DNA of 64,000 nucleotides from Paenibacillus guangzhouensis (GCF_009363075.1 NZ_CP045293.1:310001-374000), one strand, 5' to 3'; shown: positions 1 through 8,649, counted from the stretch's first letter. Numbers and translations are program-made. The notes: generated by a model not told the origin, from the sequence alone.

Positions 1-1
1 T

Positions 2-235
2 ATGAAGGGATATCTCCGAGAAAATACAATCACGGCCCTGGAGATCGCGTACATTCAAGATTTTATCAAGCTGCGCCATCTGCTGCTGTATATCGTATTC
101 AATCAAGTCGGCATCCTCTCGAGGGAAACGGAGGAACAGCAGCAGAAATTGCTGCAGCATCAACGCGAAGTTATCTCCGAGGAGCCGCTGGTACCGCTTG
201 ATTTCGTTGCGGAGTTCCGTTCTATGCAGGTGTAA
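2..235 (+). CDS. C-terminal fragment, possibly an APH-like phosphotransferase (partial)
   Basis: Only the last 77 codons are inside the window; the ATG at base 2 is probably internal, so the true start lies upstream. The text GYLRENTITALEIAYIQDF followed by a hydrophobic stretch with RHLLLY resembles the C-terminal helices of aminoglycoside or homoserine-kinase-type phosphotransferases (APH fold), where a conserved R-H-L segment follows the catalytic loop. The catalytic motifs themselves are outside the window, so the family is a guess. It ends 58 bases before the DinB-like gene on the same strand with no clear terminator between them. Confidence 0.4.
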   Translation: MKGYLRENTITALEIAYIQDFIKLRHLLLYIVFNQVGILSRETEEQQQKLLQHQREVISEEPLVPLDFVAEFRSMQV

Positions 236-293
236 ACATAGTGCAGCGCAGCCGCTACGCTAGAAATATAATAATACGATGGGGGTATGGGCT

Positions 294-773
294 ATGGAGC
301 ATTACGTATTCAATCAATTGCGTTTCGTCCGTCAGACGTTGTTAACAGTTGTGGATGGGGTTACCGAAGAAACGGCTCACCGTGTTCCAGACGGATTCCG
401 GAATACGATCCATTGGAATCTAGGACATATTTATGTCGTATTCGAACGGTTTGCATTCCAATTCATTGGACTGCCGATGCAGCTTCCAGAAGGATTCAAA
501 GAGCAGTTCGAGAATGGCACGTCCCCACTCACTCGGCCGGAATCGGTAAGTGTCCCGAGTCTTGAGGAATTGAAGAGCCTATTGGCACAGCAGAACGATC
601 GGGTGCAAGCAGCACTAGAGCATCGTCTGCAGGAGCCGATCGATCCGCCCTATACAACGTCGGCAGGGATGTTGCTCGGATCGCCAGAGCAATTTCTAAC
701 TTTTAATCTATATCATGAAGGCATGCATCTGAATGCGATCAAACAATACAAGGCTATATTATCTCGGGTCTAG
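294..773 (+). CDS. DinB-like family protein
   Basis: A protein of about 159 residues with the features of the DinB/YfiT four-helix bundle, a family of putative metal-dependent thiol transferases and hydrolases. Candidate metal ligands are the histidine in HWNLGHIY near residue 45 and the pair in LYHEGMHLN near residue 145, which matches the usual three-histidine arrangement. An in-frame ATG at 279 exists, but the ATG at 294 has the run GGGGG at 281-285 in the right place, so 294 is preferred. The histidine phosphatase starts just after its stop, so the two are probably cotranscribed. The substrate is unknown. Confidence 0.85.
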   Translation: MEHYVFNQLRFVRQTLLTVVDGVTEETAHRVPDGFRNTIHWNLGHIYVVFERFAFQFIGLPMQLPEGFKEQFENGTSPLTRPESVSVPSLEELKSLLAQQNDRVQAALEHRLQEPIDPPYTTSAGMLLGSPEQFLTFNLYHEGMHLNAIKQYKAILSRV

Positions 774-782
774 GTGAACGCC

Positions 783-1349
783 ATGCGAACAAATATTTAC
801 TTGGTGAGGCACGCGGAATCGCCTTTTCGATACGGTGAAGAGCGAGAACGAGGGATTTCCGAAGCAGGGGCTCAGGCAGCAAAGCGGGTGGCAGACCTCC
901 TACGGATGGAAGGCATTGACGTCGTGGTCACCAGTCCTTACGCAAGGGCGCTTCTCACGGTTCAGCCGTTGGCAGAACAGCTCAAGCTGCCGATTCACTC
1001 ATATGAAGGCTTGCATGAACGTTTCGTCGAAGGGGATCATCAGGTGTCTTGGGAAGCGAAAAAACAGGCGGTCAAGAAGTCTTTCGAGGATCCGGACTAT
1101 GCGATGGATGGCGGGGAGTCGACGAGGGAGGCGCAGCAGCGAGTTATTCCGATCCTAATGGATCTCCTCGATACATACCACGGCAAACGGATCGTGATCG
1201 GTACGCATGGCAATATCATGACGGTCATGATGAATTATTATGATCAGAGCTATGGGTATGATTTCTGGGAACAGACGACGATGCCGGATATATATCGGAT
1301 GACTTTCGAAGGAAATCAGCTTCTGCAAATCGTACGATTATGGAATTGA
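783..1349 (+). CDS. Histidine phosphatase family protein (phosphoglycerate mutase-like)
   Basis: The RHAES motif near the N-terminus (YLVRHAESPF) carries the phospho-acceptor histidine of the branch 1 histidine phosphatase superfamily. The second catalytic histidine is in VIGTHGNIM near residue 145, and the conserved arginine in TSPYARAL is present. The length of 188 residues fits the small phosphatases rather than the glycolytic mutases. A GTG at 774 directly after the DinB stop could also serve, but AGGTG at 772-776 is well spaced for the ATG at 783. The substrate cannot be told from sequence. The gene ends at a hairpin shared with the convergent amino-acid ABC operon. Confidence 0.88.
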   Translation: MRTNIYLVRHAESPFRYGEERERGISEAGAQAAKRVADLLRMEGIDVVVTSPYARALLTVQPLAEQLKLPIHSYEGLHERFVEGDHQVSWEAKKQAVKKSFEDPDYAMDGGESTREAQQRVIPILMDLLDTYHGKRIVIGTHGNIMTVMMNYYDQSYGYDFWEQTTMPDIYRMTFEGNQLLQIVRLWN

Positions 1350-1364
1350 AGCGATACAATTAAA

Positions 1365-1408
1365 CAAGACCTCTCCAGCGGATCATTGAATCCATAGGGG
1401 AGGTCTTG
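1365..1408. terminator. Convergent hairpin terminator
   Basis: A 12-base stem (1365-1376 with 1397-1408, one G-T wobble) sits between the plus-strand phosphatase and the minus-strand ABC ATPase gene. It can serve both directions, although the T tract is weak on the plus strand. Confidence 0.6.
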
Positions 1409-1416
1409 TCATGTTA

Positions 1417-2163
1417 TTACGTATAACTGCTGCTCAAGAATGTACGTGTGCGTTCGGATTGCGGGTTCGTGAACAACTGCTCTGGTGTGCCTTGTTCGAT
1501 GATGTCCCCGCCGTCCATGAACAAGACGCGATCCGCAACTTCTCGTGCGAAGCCCATTTCATGCGTGACGACGATCATCGTCATTCGCTCTTCTGCAAGC
1601 TGCTTCATGACTTGCAGCACCTCGCCTGTCAATTCCGGGTCCAAGGCGGAGGTCGGCTCGTCGAAGAGCAGAATGTCCGGGTTCATCATCAGTGCTCGGG
1701 CGATTGCGACACGCTGCTTCTGCCCGCCGGAGAGCTGTGACGGGTAGGCGTTCGCGCGGTCCGAGAGACCGACCTTGGCGAGGAGCGCCGTGCTTCTGCG
1801 GCGCACGTCTGCTGTCGACTCGCGCTTAACCTGTAGCGGAGCAAGCTCGAGATTCTGCGTTACCGTCATATGCGGGAACAGGTTAAAATGCTGAAACACC
1901 ATCCCCATCCGGGAAGTGATGTCGCGGATTTCTTGCGCCTTCACATACGCTCCTTGCTGGACAAGCGGCTTGCCTCCGATTCGTATGCTTCCGCCTTGCA
2001 CTTCTTCGAGATGGATAAGGCTGCGCAGCATCGTACTCTTGCCTGATCCTGAAGGCCCAATGACAGCAATCACTTCATTTGAGTTCACGTCAAAAGAGAT
2101 TTTCTTTAACACTTCAACCATACCATAGGATTTCTTCAACTCGGATACTTCGATCATTCCCAT
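1417..2163 (-). CDS. Polar amino acid ABC transporter ATP-binding protein (GlnQ/TcyN-like)
   Basis: Energises import of an amino acid through the adjacent permease. All ABC motifs are visible: Walker [10 protein letters not shown] near residue 36, Q-loop in VFQHFNLFP, signature LSGGQKQR, Walker [13 protein letters not shown] and the switch histidine in VVTHEM. At 248 residues it has the size of the GlnQ/HisP group. A longer frame begins at 2187, but AAAGGA at 2178-2173 is best spaced for the ATG at 2163. It is the last gene of a three-gene operon (binding protein, permease, ATPase) and its longest frame overlaps the permease stop. The transported amino acid is not determinable; the single-permease arrangement resembles cystine and glutamine systems. 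Confidence 0.93.
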   Translation of the reverse strand: MGMIEVSELKKSYGMVEVLKKISFDVNSNEVIAVIGPSGSGKSTMLRSLIHLEEVQGGSIRIGGKPLVQQGAYVKAQEIRDITSRMGMVFQHFNLFPHMTVTQNLELAPLQVKRESTADVRRRSTALLAKVGLSDRANAYPSQLSGGQKQRVAIARALMMNPDILLFDEPTSALDPELTGEVLQVMKQLAEERMTMIVVTHEMGFAREVADRVLFMDGGDIIEQGTPEQLFTNPQSERTRTFLSSSYT

Positions 2164-2179
2164 ATTCGCCATTCCTTTA

Positions 2180-2839
2180 TTAATCAAATTTCAATCGGCG
2201 CTCCAGCCATTTGAAGAAGAGGGTCAGTAAGAGCGTCATCAATAAATAAATAATCCCTGCGTAGATGTAAGGCATTAAGGTGAAATCGCGATTCACCGCC
2301 GTCTGTGCAAAATGCAGCAGCTCCGGCACAGCAACCGCATAGAGCAGCGCGGTATCCTTCACGAGCGTAATCGATTCGTTCGATACGGCGGGCAGCGCGA
2401 TTCGGAACATTTGCGGAAGAATAATCCGAATCAGCGTCTGTCTACGGTTCATACCGAGTACTTGCGCAGCTTCATACTGCCCTTTGTCAATCGCGAGCAA
2501 GCCGCCGCGGAAGATCTCCGCATAATAAGCCGCATAGTTCAGAATGAAGCCAAGGCAAGCGGCGACGAATCGATCCAGTACCAAATATTGGCCTATGCCT
2601 GGAATCATCGGGAGTCCGAAGCAGATGACTAATAATTGCAAGAGCAGCGGCGTACCGCGCATGAGGTAGATATAGATGCCAGCTAGACGCGAGAGCAGCT
2701 TTACGCGGCTATTTACGGCCAATGTCAGTAAGAAACCTAGCGGGATCGAGACGATAATGGCGATGAAAAATAATAATACCGTCATCTGCGCGCCTTCCAG
2801 CAGCGGTTTGATAATTTTGATGAAATAATCAGATGTCAT
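2180..2839 (-). CDS. Amino acid ABC transporter permease (HisM/TcyL family)
   Basis: A membrane permease of about 219 residues with several hydrophobic helices. The EAA-type loop that contacts the ATPase is visible as [22 protein letters not shown], split here as YEAAQVLGM then RIILPQ. The motif [10 protein letters not shown] is characteristic of the His/Glu/Gln/Arg permease family. The upstream ATG at 2848 is closer to the GGAGAGG ribosome site than is ideal, so 2839 is chosen. It lies between the binding protein and ATPase genes. Only one permease gene is present, so a homodimeric channel is expected. Confidence 0.93.
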   Translation of the reverse strand: MTSDYFIKIIKPLLEGAQMTVLLFFIAIIVSIPLGFLLTLAVNSRVKLLSRLAGIYIYLMRGTPLLLQLLVICFGLPMIPGIGQYLVLDRFVAACLGFILNYAAYYAEIFRGGLLAIDKGQYEAAQVLGMNRRQTLIRIILPQMFRIALPAVSNESITLVKDTALLYAVAVPELLHFAQTAVNRDFTLMPYIYAGIIYLLMTLLLTLFFKWLERRLKFD

Positions 2840-2892
2840 AGCGTACATTCCTCTCCGGTGTTACTGATGTTCTATGTCACGGAAACAAAACA

Positions 2893-2911
2893 GGCTTTCC
2901 CGAAGAAAGCC
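2893..2911 (-). terminator. Intra-operon hairpin after the binding-protein gene
   Basis: A 7-base stem (2893-2899 with 2905-2911) on the minus transcript, followed by a T-rich stretch. It lies between the binding-protein and permease genes. Such partial terminators commonly let binding proteins be made in excess of the membrane parts; that role is inferred. Confidence 0.5.
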
Positions 2912-2936
2912 AGCTTGTCCATTTGATATCATTTGC

Positions 2937-3704
2937 CTACTTGAGGACTTTATCCTCGCCGAACCATTTGTTCGAGATTTTCGCAGCCGTACCGTCTTGA
3001 TTTAGTTGATCAAGCGCACCCTGCAGCTGTTTAAGCAGCTCATCATTGCCTTTTTTCACGCCAACCCCATATTCTTCAGGTGCAAGTGATTCATCTAGCA
3101 GCTTGAAGCTGTCTTTTTCCTTCGCCATGTAGTATTTCATGACGACCTCATCGATGACGACCGCATCGACGCGTCCGGACTTCAGGTCACTTAAGGCGAG
3201 TACGTTGTCTGCAAATTCCGTAACGGTCTTAACACGCTCATGAATCGGGTTCGCAGCCAGCGCATCCGCCGCAGATGAGAGCGTCTGAAGTCCAACCACT
3301 TTGCCGTCGAGATCAGCAAGCTTCGTAATCGGAGAATTGGCTAGCGTCACGACGACCTGTGCATTTTTGAGGTATGGCTTGGTGAAGAGCACTTTTTCTT
3401 TACGTTCATCGGTAATGGTATAGCCGTTCCAGATCAAGTCGATTCGACCGCTGCTCAATTCCGATTCTTTCGTCTGCCAGTCGATCGGTTGGAATTTGAC
3501 CTTCTTGCCCATCTTTTCTACAGCGGCTGTCGCATAATCAATATCAAAGCCGACGAGCTCGTTGTTCTCATCTCGGAAGCCAAGCGGAGCGAACTTATCA
3601 TCGATGCCGATGACGATCGTATCTTGGTCCGAAGCGCCGGAACAGCCAGTCAGAATAGCGAATAATGTAACGAATACGAGTCCAATGATTGCGGTACGTT
3701 TCAT
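2937..3704 (-). CDS. Amino acid ABC transporter substrate-binding lipoprotein
   Basis: A 255-residue family 3 solute-binding protein. The signal peptide ends in a lipobox (LTGC, Cys at residue 21), so the mature protein is lipid-anchored outside the membrane. The start of the mature domain (IVIGIDDKFAPLGFRDENN) and GFDIDYATAA match the family pattern in which the Asp/Glu contacts the amino-acid alpha-amino group. RIDLIWNGYTITDERKE is the second hallmark. First gene of the operon with the permease and ATPase downstream. The ligand is unknown; polar amino acid or cystine are the likeliest classes. Confidence 0.92.
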   Translation of the reverse strand: MKRTAIIGLVFVTLFAILTGCSGASDQDTIVIGIDDKFAPLGFRDENNELVGFDIDYATAAVEKMGKKVKFQPIDWQTKESELSSGRIDLIWNGYTITDERKEKVLFTKPYLKNAQVVVTLANSPITKLADLDGKVVGLQTLSSAADALAANPIHERVKTVTEFADNVLALSDLKSGRVDAVVIDEVVMKYYMAKEKDSFKLLDESLAPEEYGVGVKKGNDELLKQLQGALDQLNQDGTAAKISNKWFGEDKVLK

Positions 3705-3733
3705 GAAGTATAACCACCTTTATCTAATATAAA

Positions 3734-3745
3734 ACACTTTAGTGT
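3734..3745 (-). promoter_or_regulatory. Inverted repeat upstream of the amino-acid ABC operon
   Basis: The sequence ACACT-TT-AGTGT forms a 5-base inverted repeat about 30 bases before the binding-protein start. It could be an operator or part of the leader. No regulator gene is adjacent, so this is only a candidate. Confidence 0.3.
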
Positions 3746-3915
3746 GTTACCACGTTATCAGAATCCTATGATAGCATACTAAAGCAAAATCTGTCGACCG
3801 CTGCTTGAAATATTATTTGTCGAACCACGATATTGGAATTATTTGTATATAAAAGTTGGAGGACTGTGTTACATTTAAAAAAAGATCAAAGAAAATTTAA
3901 AGGAGTTGAAGGGAT

Positions 3916-4095
3916 ATGGTTCATGGGTTTCGTCAAAGAAGTATTGCCGAGGAAATTCATTGCGAAACCAGCACGGAAGCGTGGATTAATGAATGTTTTA
4001 GCGGCATCGTACCGATATATAGGATGTACAGCTTTCCCGTGATTGCAACGTACGGTGTAGTCACTTCGCGATTGATCCTAGGTGGATCAGCCTAA
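3916..4095 (+). CDS. Possible small protein of unknown function, in a 650-base gene-poor gap
   Basis: A 59-codon frame beginning MVHGFRQRSIAEE, with AAAGGAG about ten bases before the ATG. I recognise no family. The gap between 3705 and 4354 contains other short frames that change phase, such as a hydrophobic piece at 4155-4200, so this may equally be the remnant of a decayed gene. Nothing else in the gap can be supported. Confidence 0.2.
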   Translation: MVHGFRQRSIAEEIHCETSTEAWINECFSGIVPIYRMYSFPVIATYGVVTSRLILGGSA

Positions 4096-4354
4096 TTTCT
4101 GCCGTTTTATTTTACATGACAGATCGTTTATTACGTGAGCTCGTAGAACGTCAATTATGTGGTTTTACGCCATCCTAAGCCTGTTGATTCCGCTTGCAGT
4201 ATAGTTAGGCTTCATGTCCAACGTCGGGGTTCAGGGTTAATTGACGAGCAGGATTGGCAATTAATTGTTGGAACGGAATGGCTGTAAATGCGTATAGGTA
4301 TGATATGTGTCAAAAATCATAAGATAGAGATAAGTGTCGGGCAGGAGTGAATGC

Positions 4355-5416
4355 ATGGTTAATTTCTTTCGAAGCAATGGGTTTAAGCGGGTTATTATTC
4401 TAATCGGGATCGCTCTTGCACTTTATTTGATGCAGAGTATGATCAATCTTATTCTGATCACGTTCATCTTTACCTTCTTGATGAATCAACTCTCCACGAT
4501 TACGACAAAAGGGATCAGGCGTATCGTTCCCATCAATGAGAAAGCCGTGATTGTCACGCTTTACCTCCTCTTAGTCGCCGGGATCGTGGCCGTCATCTAC
4601 AAGTATTTGCCGATCGTCACCCAACAGATTACGCAGTTGATTGATATCATTACCGGGTTCAATCTCGATCCGAATGATAATGAGATCGCGAGGTATTTGG
4701 CTCCAACGTTTGAGAAGATTGAACTTGATAAGTATCTGGGGCAAGGTTTTGATCTCATTCTCAAAAATATTACGAACATCGGTAAGATTAGCATGCAGGT
4801 GTTCATGGCTATGATCTTGAGTTTGTTCATTCTCCTCGAGAAGAAGCGTATTGCGGAATTTACATCGAAATTCAAAGACAGTAAGATCGGTCCATTCTAC
4901 GATGAGCTGGCGTACTTCTGCAAGAAATTCGTTCGCTCTTTCGGTAAAGTAATCGAAGCGCAATTCGTGATTGCCGTCGTGAACTGCGTATTGTCTGTCA
5001 TTGCCTTGTGGATCATGGGCTTCCCGCAATTGATTGCACTCGGTATTATGATCTTCCTGCTCGGATTGATTCCTGTCGCAGGGGTCGTCATTTCATTGAT
5101 TCCGCTCTCTATTATTGCTTACAGTATCGGCGGATTAATGTATATTATCTATATTCTGATCATCATTGCGATCCTACATGCGATCGAAGCGTATTTCTTA
5201 AATCCGAAGCTGATGTCAGCGAAGACGGATCTTCCGATTTTCTACACGTTCATCGTATTGATCTTCTCGGAACATTTCCTTGGCGTATGGGGATTGATTA
5301 TCGGGATTCCGATCTTCATGTTCCTTCTCGATATCCTAGAAGTCACCTCTTCACCAGAGGATGAGCTGTATAAGCAAGCTTCTGCACAAAAGAAACAAGA
5401 TAAACGAATCGAATAA
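4355..5416 (+). CDS. AI-2E family transporter (TqsA/YtvI-like permease)
   Basis: A membrane protein of 353 residues with about eight hydrophobic segments. The order is typical of the AI-2 exporter superfamily: two N-terminal helices, a long soluble loop (residues about 90-150), then a helix-rich C-terminal half with GLIPVAGVVISLIP and a conserved loop containing EAYFLNPKLMSAKTDLP. Members export autoinducer-2 or act as Na+/H+ antiporters; the substrate cannot be assigned here. The longest frame starts with GTG at 4334, but GCAGGAG at 4341-4347 positions the ATG at 4355. It ends at a strong bidirectional terminator. Confidence 0.9.
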   Translation: MVNFFRSNGFKRVIILIGIALALYLMQSMINLILITFIFTFLMNQLSTITTKGIRRIVPINEKAVIVTLYLLLVAGIVAVIYKYLPIVTQQITQLIDIITGFNLDPNDNEIARYLAPTFEKIELDKYLGQGFDLILKNITNIGKISMQVFMAMILSLFILLEKKRIAEFTSKFKDSKIGPFYDELAYFCKKFVRSFGKVIEAQFVIAVVNCVLSVIALWIMGFPQLIALGIMIFLLGLIPVAGVVISLIPLSIIAYSIGGLMYIIYILIIIAILHAIEAYFLNPKLMSAKTDLPIFYTFIVLIFSEHFLGVWGLIIGIPIFMFLLDILEVTSSPEDELYKQASAQKKQDKRIE

Positions 5417-5628
5417 CGCATCCAAATAAAAATGGAATCATCGCTCTTGTACGCGTGATTCCATTTTTGTTTATGTTTGTTCTGTTGTTTGGCGAGTGCT
5501 TCGTGAAGTGTTGGCGTGGTACGCACGATAGGTTGAATCCCGTTCCATGTTCCTCTGCTGCGGGCAGGATCATATTTTCCTTCCCGGATTGCTTTGTCTC
5601 TGCATTTTCTCGATTTCGTTGCTCCCAT
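5242..5628 (-). CDS. YqkK-like small basic protein with an unusual C-terminal extension
   Basis: The first 60 residues look like the small basic YqkK-type proteins of bacilli: a Lys/Arg-rich start (MGATKSRKCRDKAIREGK), a central SRG, then NKHKQKWNHAYKSDD, which matches the family ending in which K-H-K-N-H is followed by DD and aromatic residues. AAGGAG stands eleven bases before the ATG, supporting a real gene. Family members usually stop soon after that ending, at roughly 65-75 residues. Here the frame has no stop and runs on through the terminator hairpin and antisense to the last 58 codons of the AI-2E gene. The family call is from memory of its pattern, not from a search. Confidence 0.5.
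   Translation of the reverse strand: MGATKSRKCRDKAIREGKYDPARSRGTWNGIQPIVRTTPTLHEALAKQQNKHKQKWNHAYKSDDSIFIWMRYSIRLSCFFCAEACLYSSSSGEEVTSRISRRNMKIGIPIINPHTPRKCSEKINTMNV
5428..5468. terminator. Bidirectional intrinsic terminator
   Basis: A perfect 13-base stem (5428-5440 with 5456-5468) flanked by A and T runs, placed just after the AI-2E permease gene. It also falls inside the convergent small-protein frame on the minus strand. Confidence 0.85.
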
Positions 5629-5725
5629 GGTTAGTAGAGCCTCCTTGATTGTTGATTTCACTATCACCTATTGTACGCAGAAAAGCGATATAAGTTGCAA
5701 TCAAGGGTTTTTGCATGGAAGGATG

Positions 5726-7474
5726 CTAGTCACACTGCGCTTTCTCCATCACATGCTGCGAATGAGAAGGGAGTGCTAACTTAGCGCATTCTCGGAATGC
5801 GAAATGCTCACATCCTAGGCACTTGTTGTAATTCAGCTGGCTTAATCCGAAGGCAATCGCTTCTCCGGTATGGTCGAAGAAGTGCTCTGCACCGATCTGC
5901 TCGTCGAGTCCAGTTTTACTTAGATACATGCGTGGCTGATGCCGCAGGCCTGAGATCAGCACGATCACGCCGGAATTGTGGCAGTGCCTGACGATCTTGG
6001 ACAGGATGGCCTCACCGGTTGCATCGATGAAAGGGACGCGGCCCATACGGAGCAGCACGATTCTCGGATGCAAGTGCATCGTATCGAGAATGGATCGTTC
6101 GAACGGATCGGCCGCACCGAAAAATAGCGGACCTTCGATCGAATAGATGCTGATTTGGGGACAATCATGCCCCGCTTTAACCATATACGGCTTGACTTTC
6201 TGATTCTTCATCGAGGGATCGGGTAGCACTTTCGTAACCGTAAGCATATCCCGCATTCGTTTCATGAAAATGAGGACGGCGAGGACCAAACCGACTTCTA
6301 CCGCTGTTGTCAGGTTCGTGAACACCGTTAGAAGAAACGTAACGACCAGGATGATCGAATCACTCGATTTCGTTCGTAGGATATGGAGAAATTCCTTTCG
6401 CTCACTCATATTCCATGCTACAACCATGAGAATCGGCGCCATACTGGCGAGCGGAATCGAAGAAGCCAGCGGTGCAAGCAGGACTAAGACCAGTAGAACA
6501 ACAACCCCGTGAACCATGCCTGAGACAGGGGAGGCAGCGCCGTTCTTAATGTTCGTCGCTGTGCGGGCAATCGCACCGGTTGCAGGAATTCCTCCGAAGA
6601 GTGGTGCCACGATGTTGGCGATTCCTTGCCCGATCAGCTCTCGGTTGCTATGATGCCTGCTTCCGGTCATGCCATCGGCGACGACGGCAGACAACAGCGA
6701 TTCAATGCCTCCTAGCATTGCGATTACGAATGCAGCTGGAAGAAGCTGAATGATCGTATCCAGTGTAACATGCGGTAAGGTGAGCGTAGGCAGCGTGCTC
6801 GGAATTGCACCGTAGGTTGAGCCGATTGTCGCTACCTTTCCATTGAACAGCCATGACGCAGCAATACTCGAACAGAGGAGTCCGATGAGAGAAGCTGGGA
6901 TGTTCGGGAAACGTCTAGGAAGCCAGAGTAAGATGGCCAGACAGAAGACGGCCGTCAGGATACTATACATATTCCAAGTTGGGAGATGGACCGCGATTTC
7001 CTTCATATTCAGCCAGAAGTATTCATGGCTTTTCATTTCCCGCAGTCCCATGAAGTTCGCGATTTGGCCGGAAAAGATGATGACGGCGATTCCGGAGGTA
7101 AACCCGATCGTTACTGGCCTTGGAATGAATTGGACGAGAACCCCTAGCCTGAAGATCCCCATCAATACGAGAATAACCCCTGCCATGATCCCGGCGAGGA
7201 GCAGCTTTTCGAATCCAAATTGTAATACGATACCTAATAGAATCGGAACGAAGGCGCCGGTAGGTCCGCCGATCTGGAATTTGGACCCGCCGAACAATGA
7301 GATCAGGAAACCCGCCACGATCGTTGTATAAATGCCATATTGAGGTTTCACGCCGGAAGCGATCGCGAACGACATCGCAAGCGGAATGGCGACGACACCG
7401 ACGATCAGACCTGCAATGAGATCCCGGCGTAACGCGAGCCAATTGTATCCTTCAAATCTACCTGACCATTTCAT
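5726..7474 (-). CDS. SulP family anion transporter with STAS domain
   Basis: A 582-residue member of the SulP/SLC26 family, which carries sulfate, bicarbonate or other anions. Residues about 1-400 are hydrophobic and contain the family signature near GGSKFQIGGPTGAFV. The C-terminal third (about 430-545) is a STAS domain with FIDATGEAILSKI, the segment equivalent to the anti-sigma-antagonist phosphorylation loop. A short cysteine-containing tail (CLGCEHFAFREC) follows the STAS domain. The gene follows an ArsR-type regulator on the same strand, separated by a terminator, and has its own ArsR-like operator just upstream, so that regulator probably controls it. Confidence 0.9.
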   Translation of the reverse strand: MKWSGRFEGYNWLALRRDLIAGLIVGVVAIPLAMSFAIASGVKPQYGIYTTIVAGFLISLFGGSKFQIGGPTGAFVPILLGIVLQFGFEKLLLAGIMAGVILVLMGIFRLGVLVQFIPRPVTIGFTSGIAVIIFSGQIANFMGLREMKSHEYFWLNMKEIAVHLPTWNMYSILTAVFCLAILLWLPRRFPNIPASLIGLLCSSIAASWLFNGKVATIGSTYGAIPSTLPTLTLPHVTLDTIIQLLPAAFVIAMLGGIESLLSAVVADGMTGSRHHSNRELIGQGIANIVAPLFGGIPATGAIARTATNIKNGAASPVSGMVHGVVVLLVLVLLAPLASSIPLASMAPILMVVAWNMSERKEFLHILRTKSSDSIILVVTFLLTVFTNLTTAVEVGLVLAVLIFMKRMRDMLTVTKVLPDPSMKNQKVKPYMVKAGHDCPQISIYSIEGPLFFGAADPFERSILDTMHLHPRIVLLRMGRVPFIDATGEAILSKIVRHCHNSGVIVLISGLRHQPRMYLSKTGLDEQIGAEHFFDHTGEAIAFGLSQLNYNKCLGCEHFAFRECAKLALPSHSQHVMEKAQCD

Positions 7475-7500
7475 AAGAACCCTTCTTTTTTCATAAGTTT

Positions 7501-7526
7501 CATATATTTGATTATTTGAATATATG
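7501..7526 (-). promoter_or_regulatory. Candidate ArsR-type operator of the SulP gene
   Basis: The ends CATATATT (7501-7508) and AATATATG (7519-7526) are perfectly inverted around TTTGAA-like half-sites. This is the layout of ArsR/SmtB operators, and it lies 27-52 bases upstream of the SulP start. Confidence 0.6.
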
Positions 7527-7608
7527 GGGAATATACACCCGTCATTCCGTATTTGTCAATCGACATTTGCGCACAGGTCGTCCGGCGTCAGAGCATTCAC
7601 TCCATAAA

Positions 7609-7646
7609 AAAACAAGGCATCTTCCCGGCTGGAAGTCCCTTGTTTT
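7609..7646 (-). terminator. Intrinsic terminator of the arsR-type gene
   Basis: A 9-base stem (7609-7617 with 7638-7646) with an inner GGAAG/CTTCC helix. On the minus strand it is followed by a run of seven T. It separates the regulator from the SulP gene. Confidence 0.8.
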
Positions 7647-7655
7647 CGAATGGCT

Positions 7656-7982
7656 TTATTCGTTCCGTATGTTCTCCAGCAGCGAGATCGCATCCACCAG
7701 ATGATTATCGAAGATCTGTTTGGCAACGCCAAGCAGGTCTTTGATGAGCGGATCACGAAGCGAATAGATGACGGAAGTTCCCTCTTTGGTTCCGCTAACG
7801 ACATTCTTGTTGCGAAGCACGGCCAATTGCTGGGATACGGCCGAACCGTCACTTCCTAATATCGTCTGCAGTTCATTGACGGTGCGCTCTCCATCGGACA
7901 ATACCTCTAGGATACGAATGCGCATGGGATGCGCCAGCGCTTTGAAGAAATCGGCTTTGAATTGCTGAATGTCAAGATTCAT
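7656..7982 (-). CDS. ArsR/SmtB family transcriptional regulator
   Basis: A 108-residue winged-helix repressor. FFKALAHPMRIRILEVL is the typical first helix and the recognition helix region is GSDGSAVSQQLAVLRNKNVV, followed by the wing (SGTKEGTSVIYSLRDP). The usual metal-binding cysteines of the ELCVCDL type are absent, so it probably senses something other than a thiophilic metal or uses other ligands. AGGGGAA seven bases before the ATG at 7982 decides the start; the frame is open further upstream. Operator-like TTTGAA repeats lie before both this gene and the SulP gene. Confidence 0.9.
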   Translation of the reverse strand: MNLDIQQFKADFFKALAHPMRIRILEVLSDGERTVNELQTILGSDGSAVSQQLAVLRNKNVVSGTKEGTSVIYSLRDPLIKDLLGVAKQIFDNHLVDAISLLENIRNE

Positions 7983-7996
7983 GGATCTATTCCCCT

Positions 7997-8020
7997 TAAT
8001 ATTTGAAGCTTTGAACATTT
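7997..8020 (-). promoter_or_regulatory. Candidate ArsR autoregulatory operator
   Basis: Two ATTTGAA/TTTGAA half-sites occur here, just upstream of the arsR-type ribosome site. They resemble the half-sites before the SulP gene, so one protein could bind both. Confidence 0.45.
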
Positions 8021-8091
8021 TCGACTATCATACCACATATAAGAAGTCCTTTGTAAAACAACCTATGCGAATGAATAAGAAGGAGCCATGT

Positions 8092-8649
8092 ATGAAAAAT
8101 CTGCTAGTCACAGGGTACCGCGCGCATGAGCTGCAAATTTTTAACCAAAAGCATGCCTTGATCAAGTATATTCAGAAAGCGATCGAGAATCGGCTGAGAC
8201 CGTTGCTCGACGAAGGGCTGGAATGGATGATTACGCCAGGGCAATACGGGGTGGACCTGTGGGCCGTCGAAGTCGGCATCGCGCTCAAGGCGGAATATCC
8301 GAATTTCAGAATATCGATTATGACGGCTTACGCGAATCCGGATGAGAAGTGGAAAGAGGACAAGCAGGAGTATTACCAGAAGCTGCTGCGAGGCGTAGAT
8401 TACTTCGCATCGGTAAGCAAGGAGCCTTATAGCGGGGGCTGGCAGCTTCGTGCAAGGGACGATCTGCTCTTTCGTAAGACCGACGGCATTCTGATGTTCT
8501 ACGATGAAGAAGTGGCGGAAGGCAGCCCGAAATTCTATAAGGAGCGCGCAGTAAAGAAGCAGATGAATGAAGATTACCGGATCATCGGCATCTCTTCGGA
8601 GGAAATCCAGAATATTGCGGAAGAGGAGAATCTCAGGTACATCGATTGA
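8092..8649 (+). CDS. ypsA: YpsA family protein (SLOG fold, DUF1273)
   Basis: A 185-residue Rossmann-like protein of the SLOG superfamily. The start MKNLLVTGYRAHELQIF, the central TPGQYGVDLWAVEVGIALK and RKTDGILMFYDEE are the recognisable blocks of YpsA. SLOG proteins bind nucleotides such as ADP-ribose derivatives, and Bacillus YpsA affects cell division; the molecular role here is not shown. GAAGGAG six bases before the ATG sets the start. The last codons form the left arm of its own terminator. Confidence 0.88.
   Translation: MKNLLVTGYRAHELQIFNQKHALIKYIQKAIENRLRPLLDEGLEWMITPGQYGVDLWAVEVGIALKAEYPNFRISIMTAYANPDEKWKEDKQEYYQKLLRGVDYFASVSKEPYSGGWQLRARDDLLFRKTDGILMFYDEEVAEGSPKFYKERAVKKQMNEDYRIIGISSEEIQNIAEEENLRYID

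Noticed and set aside
1411-1740. 109-codon frame on the plus strand
   Set aside because: Antisense to the amino-acid ABC ATPase gene, which has all motifs.
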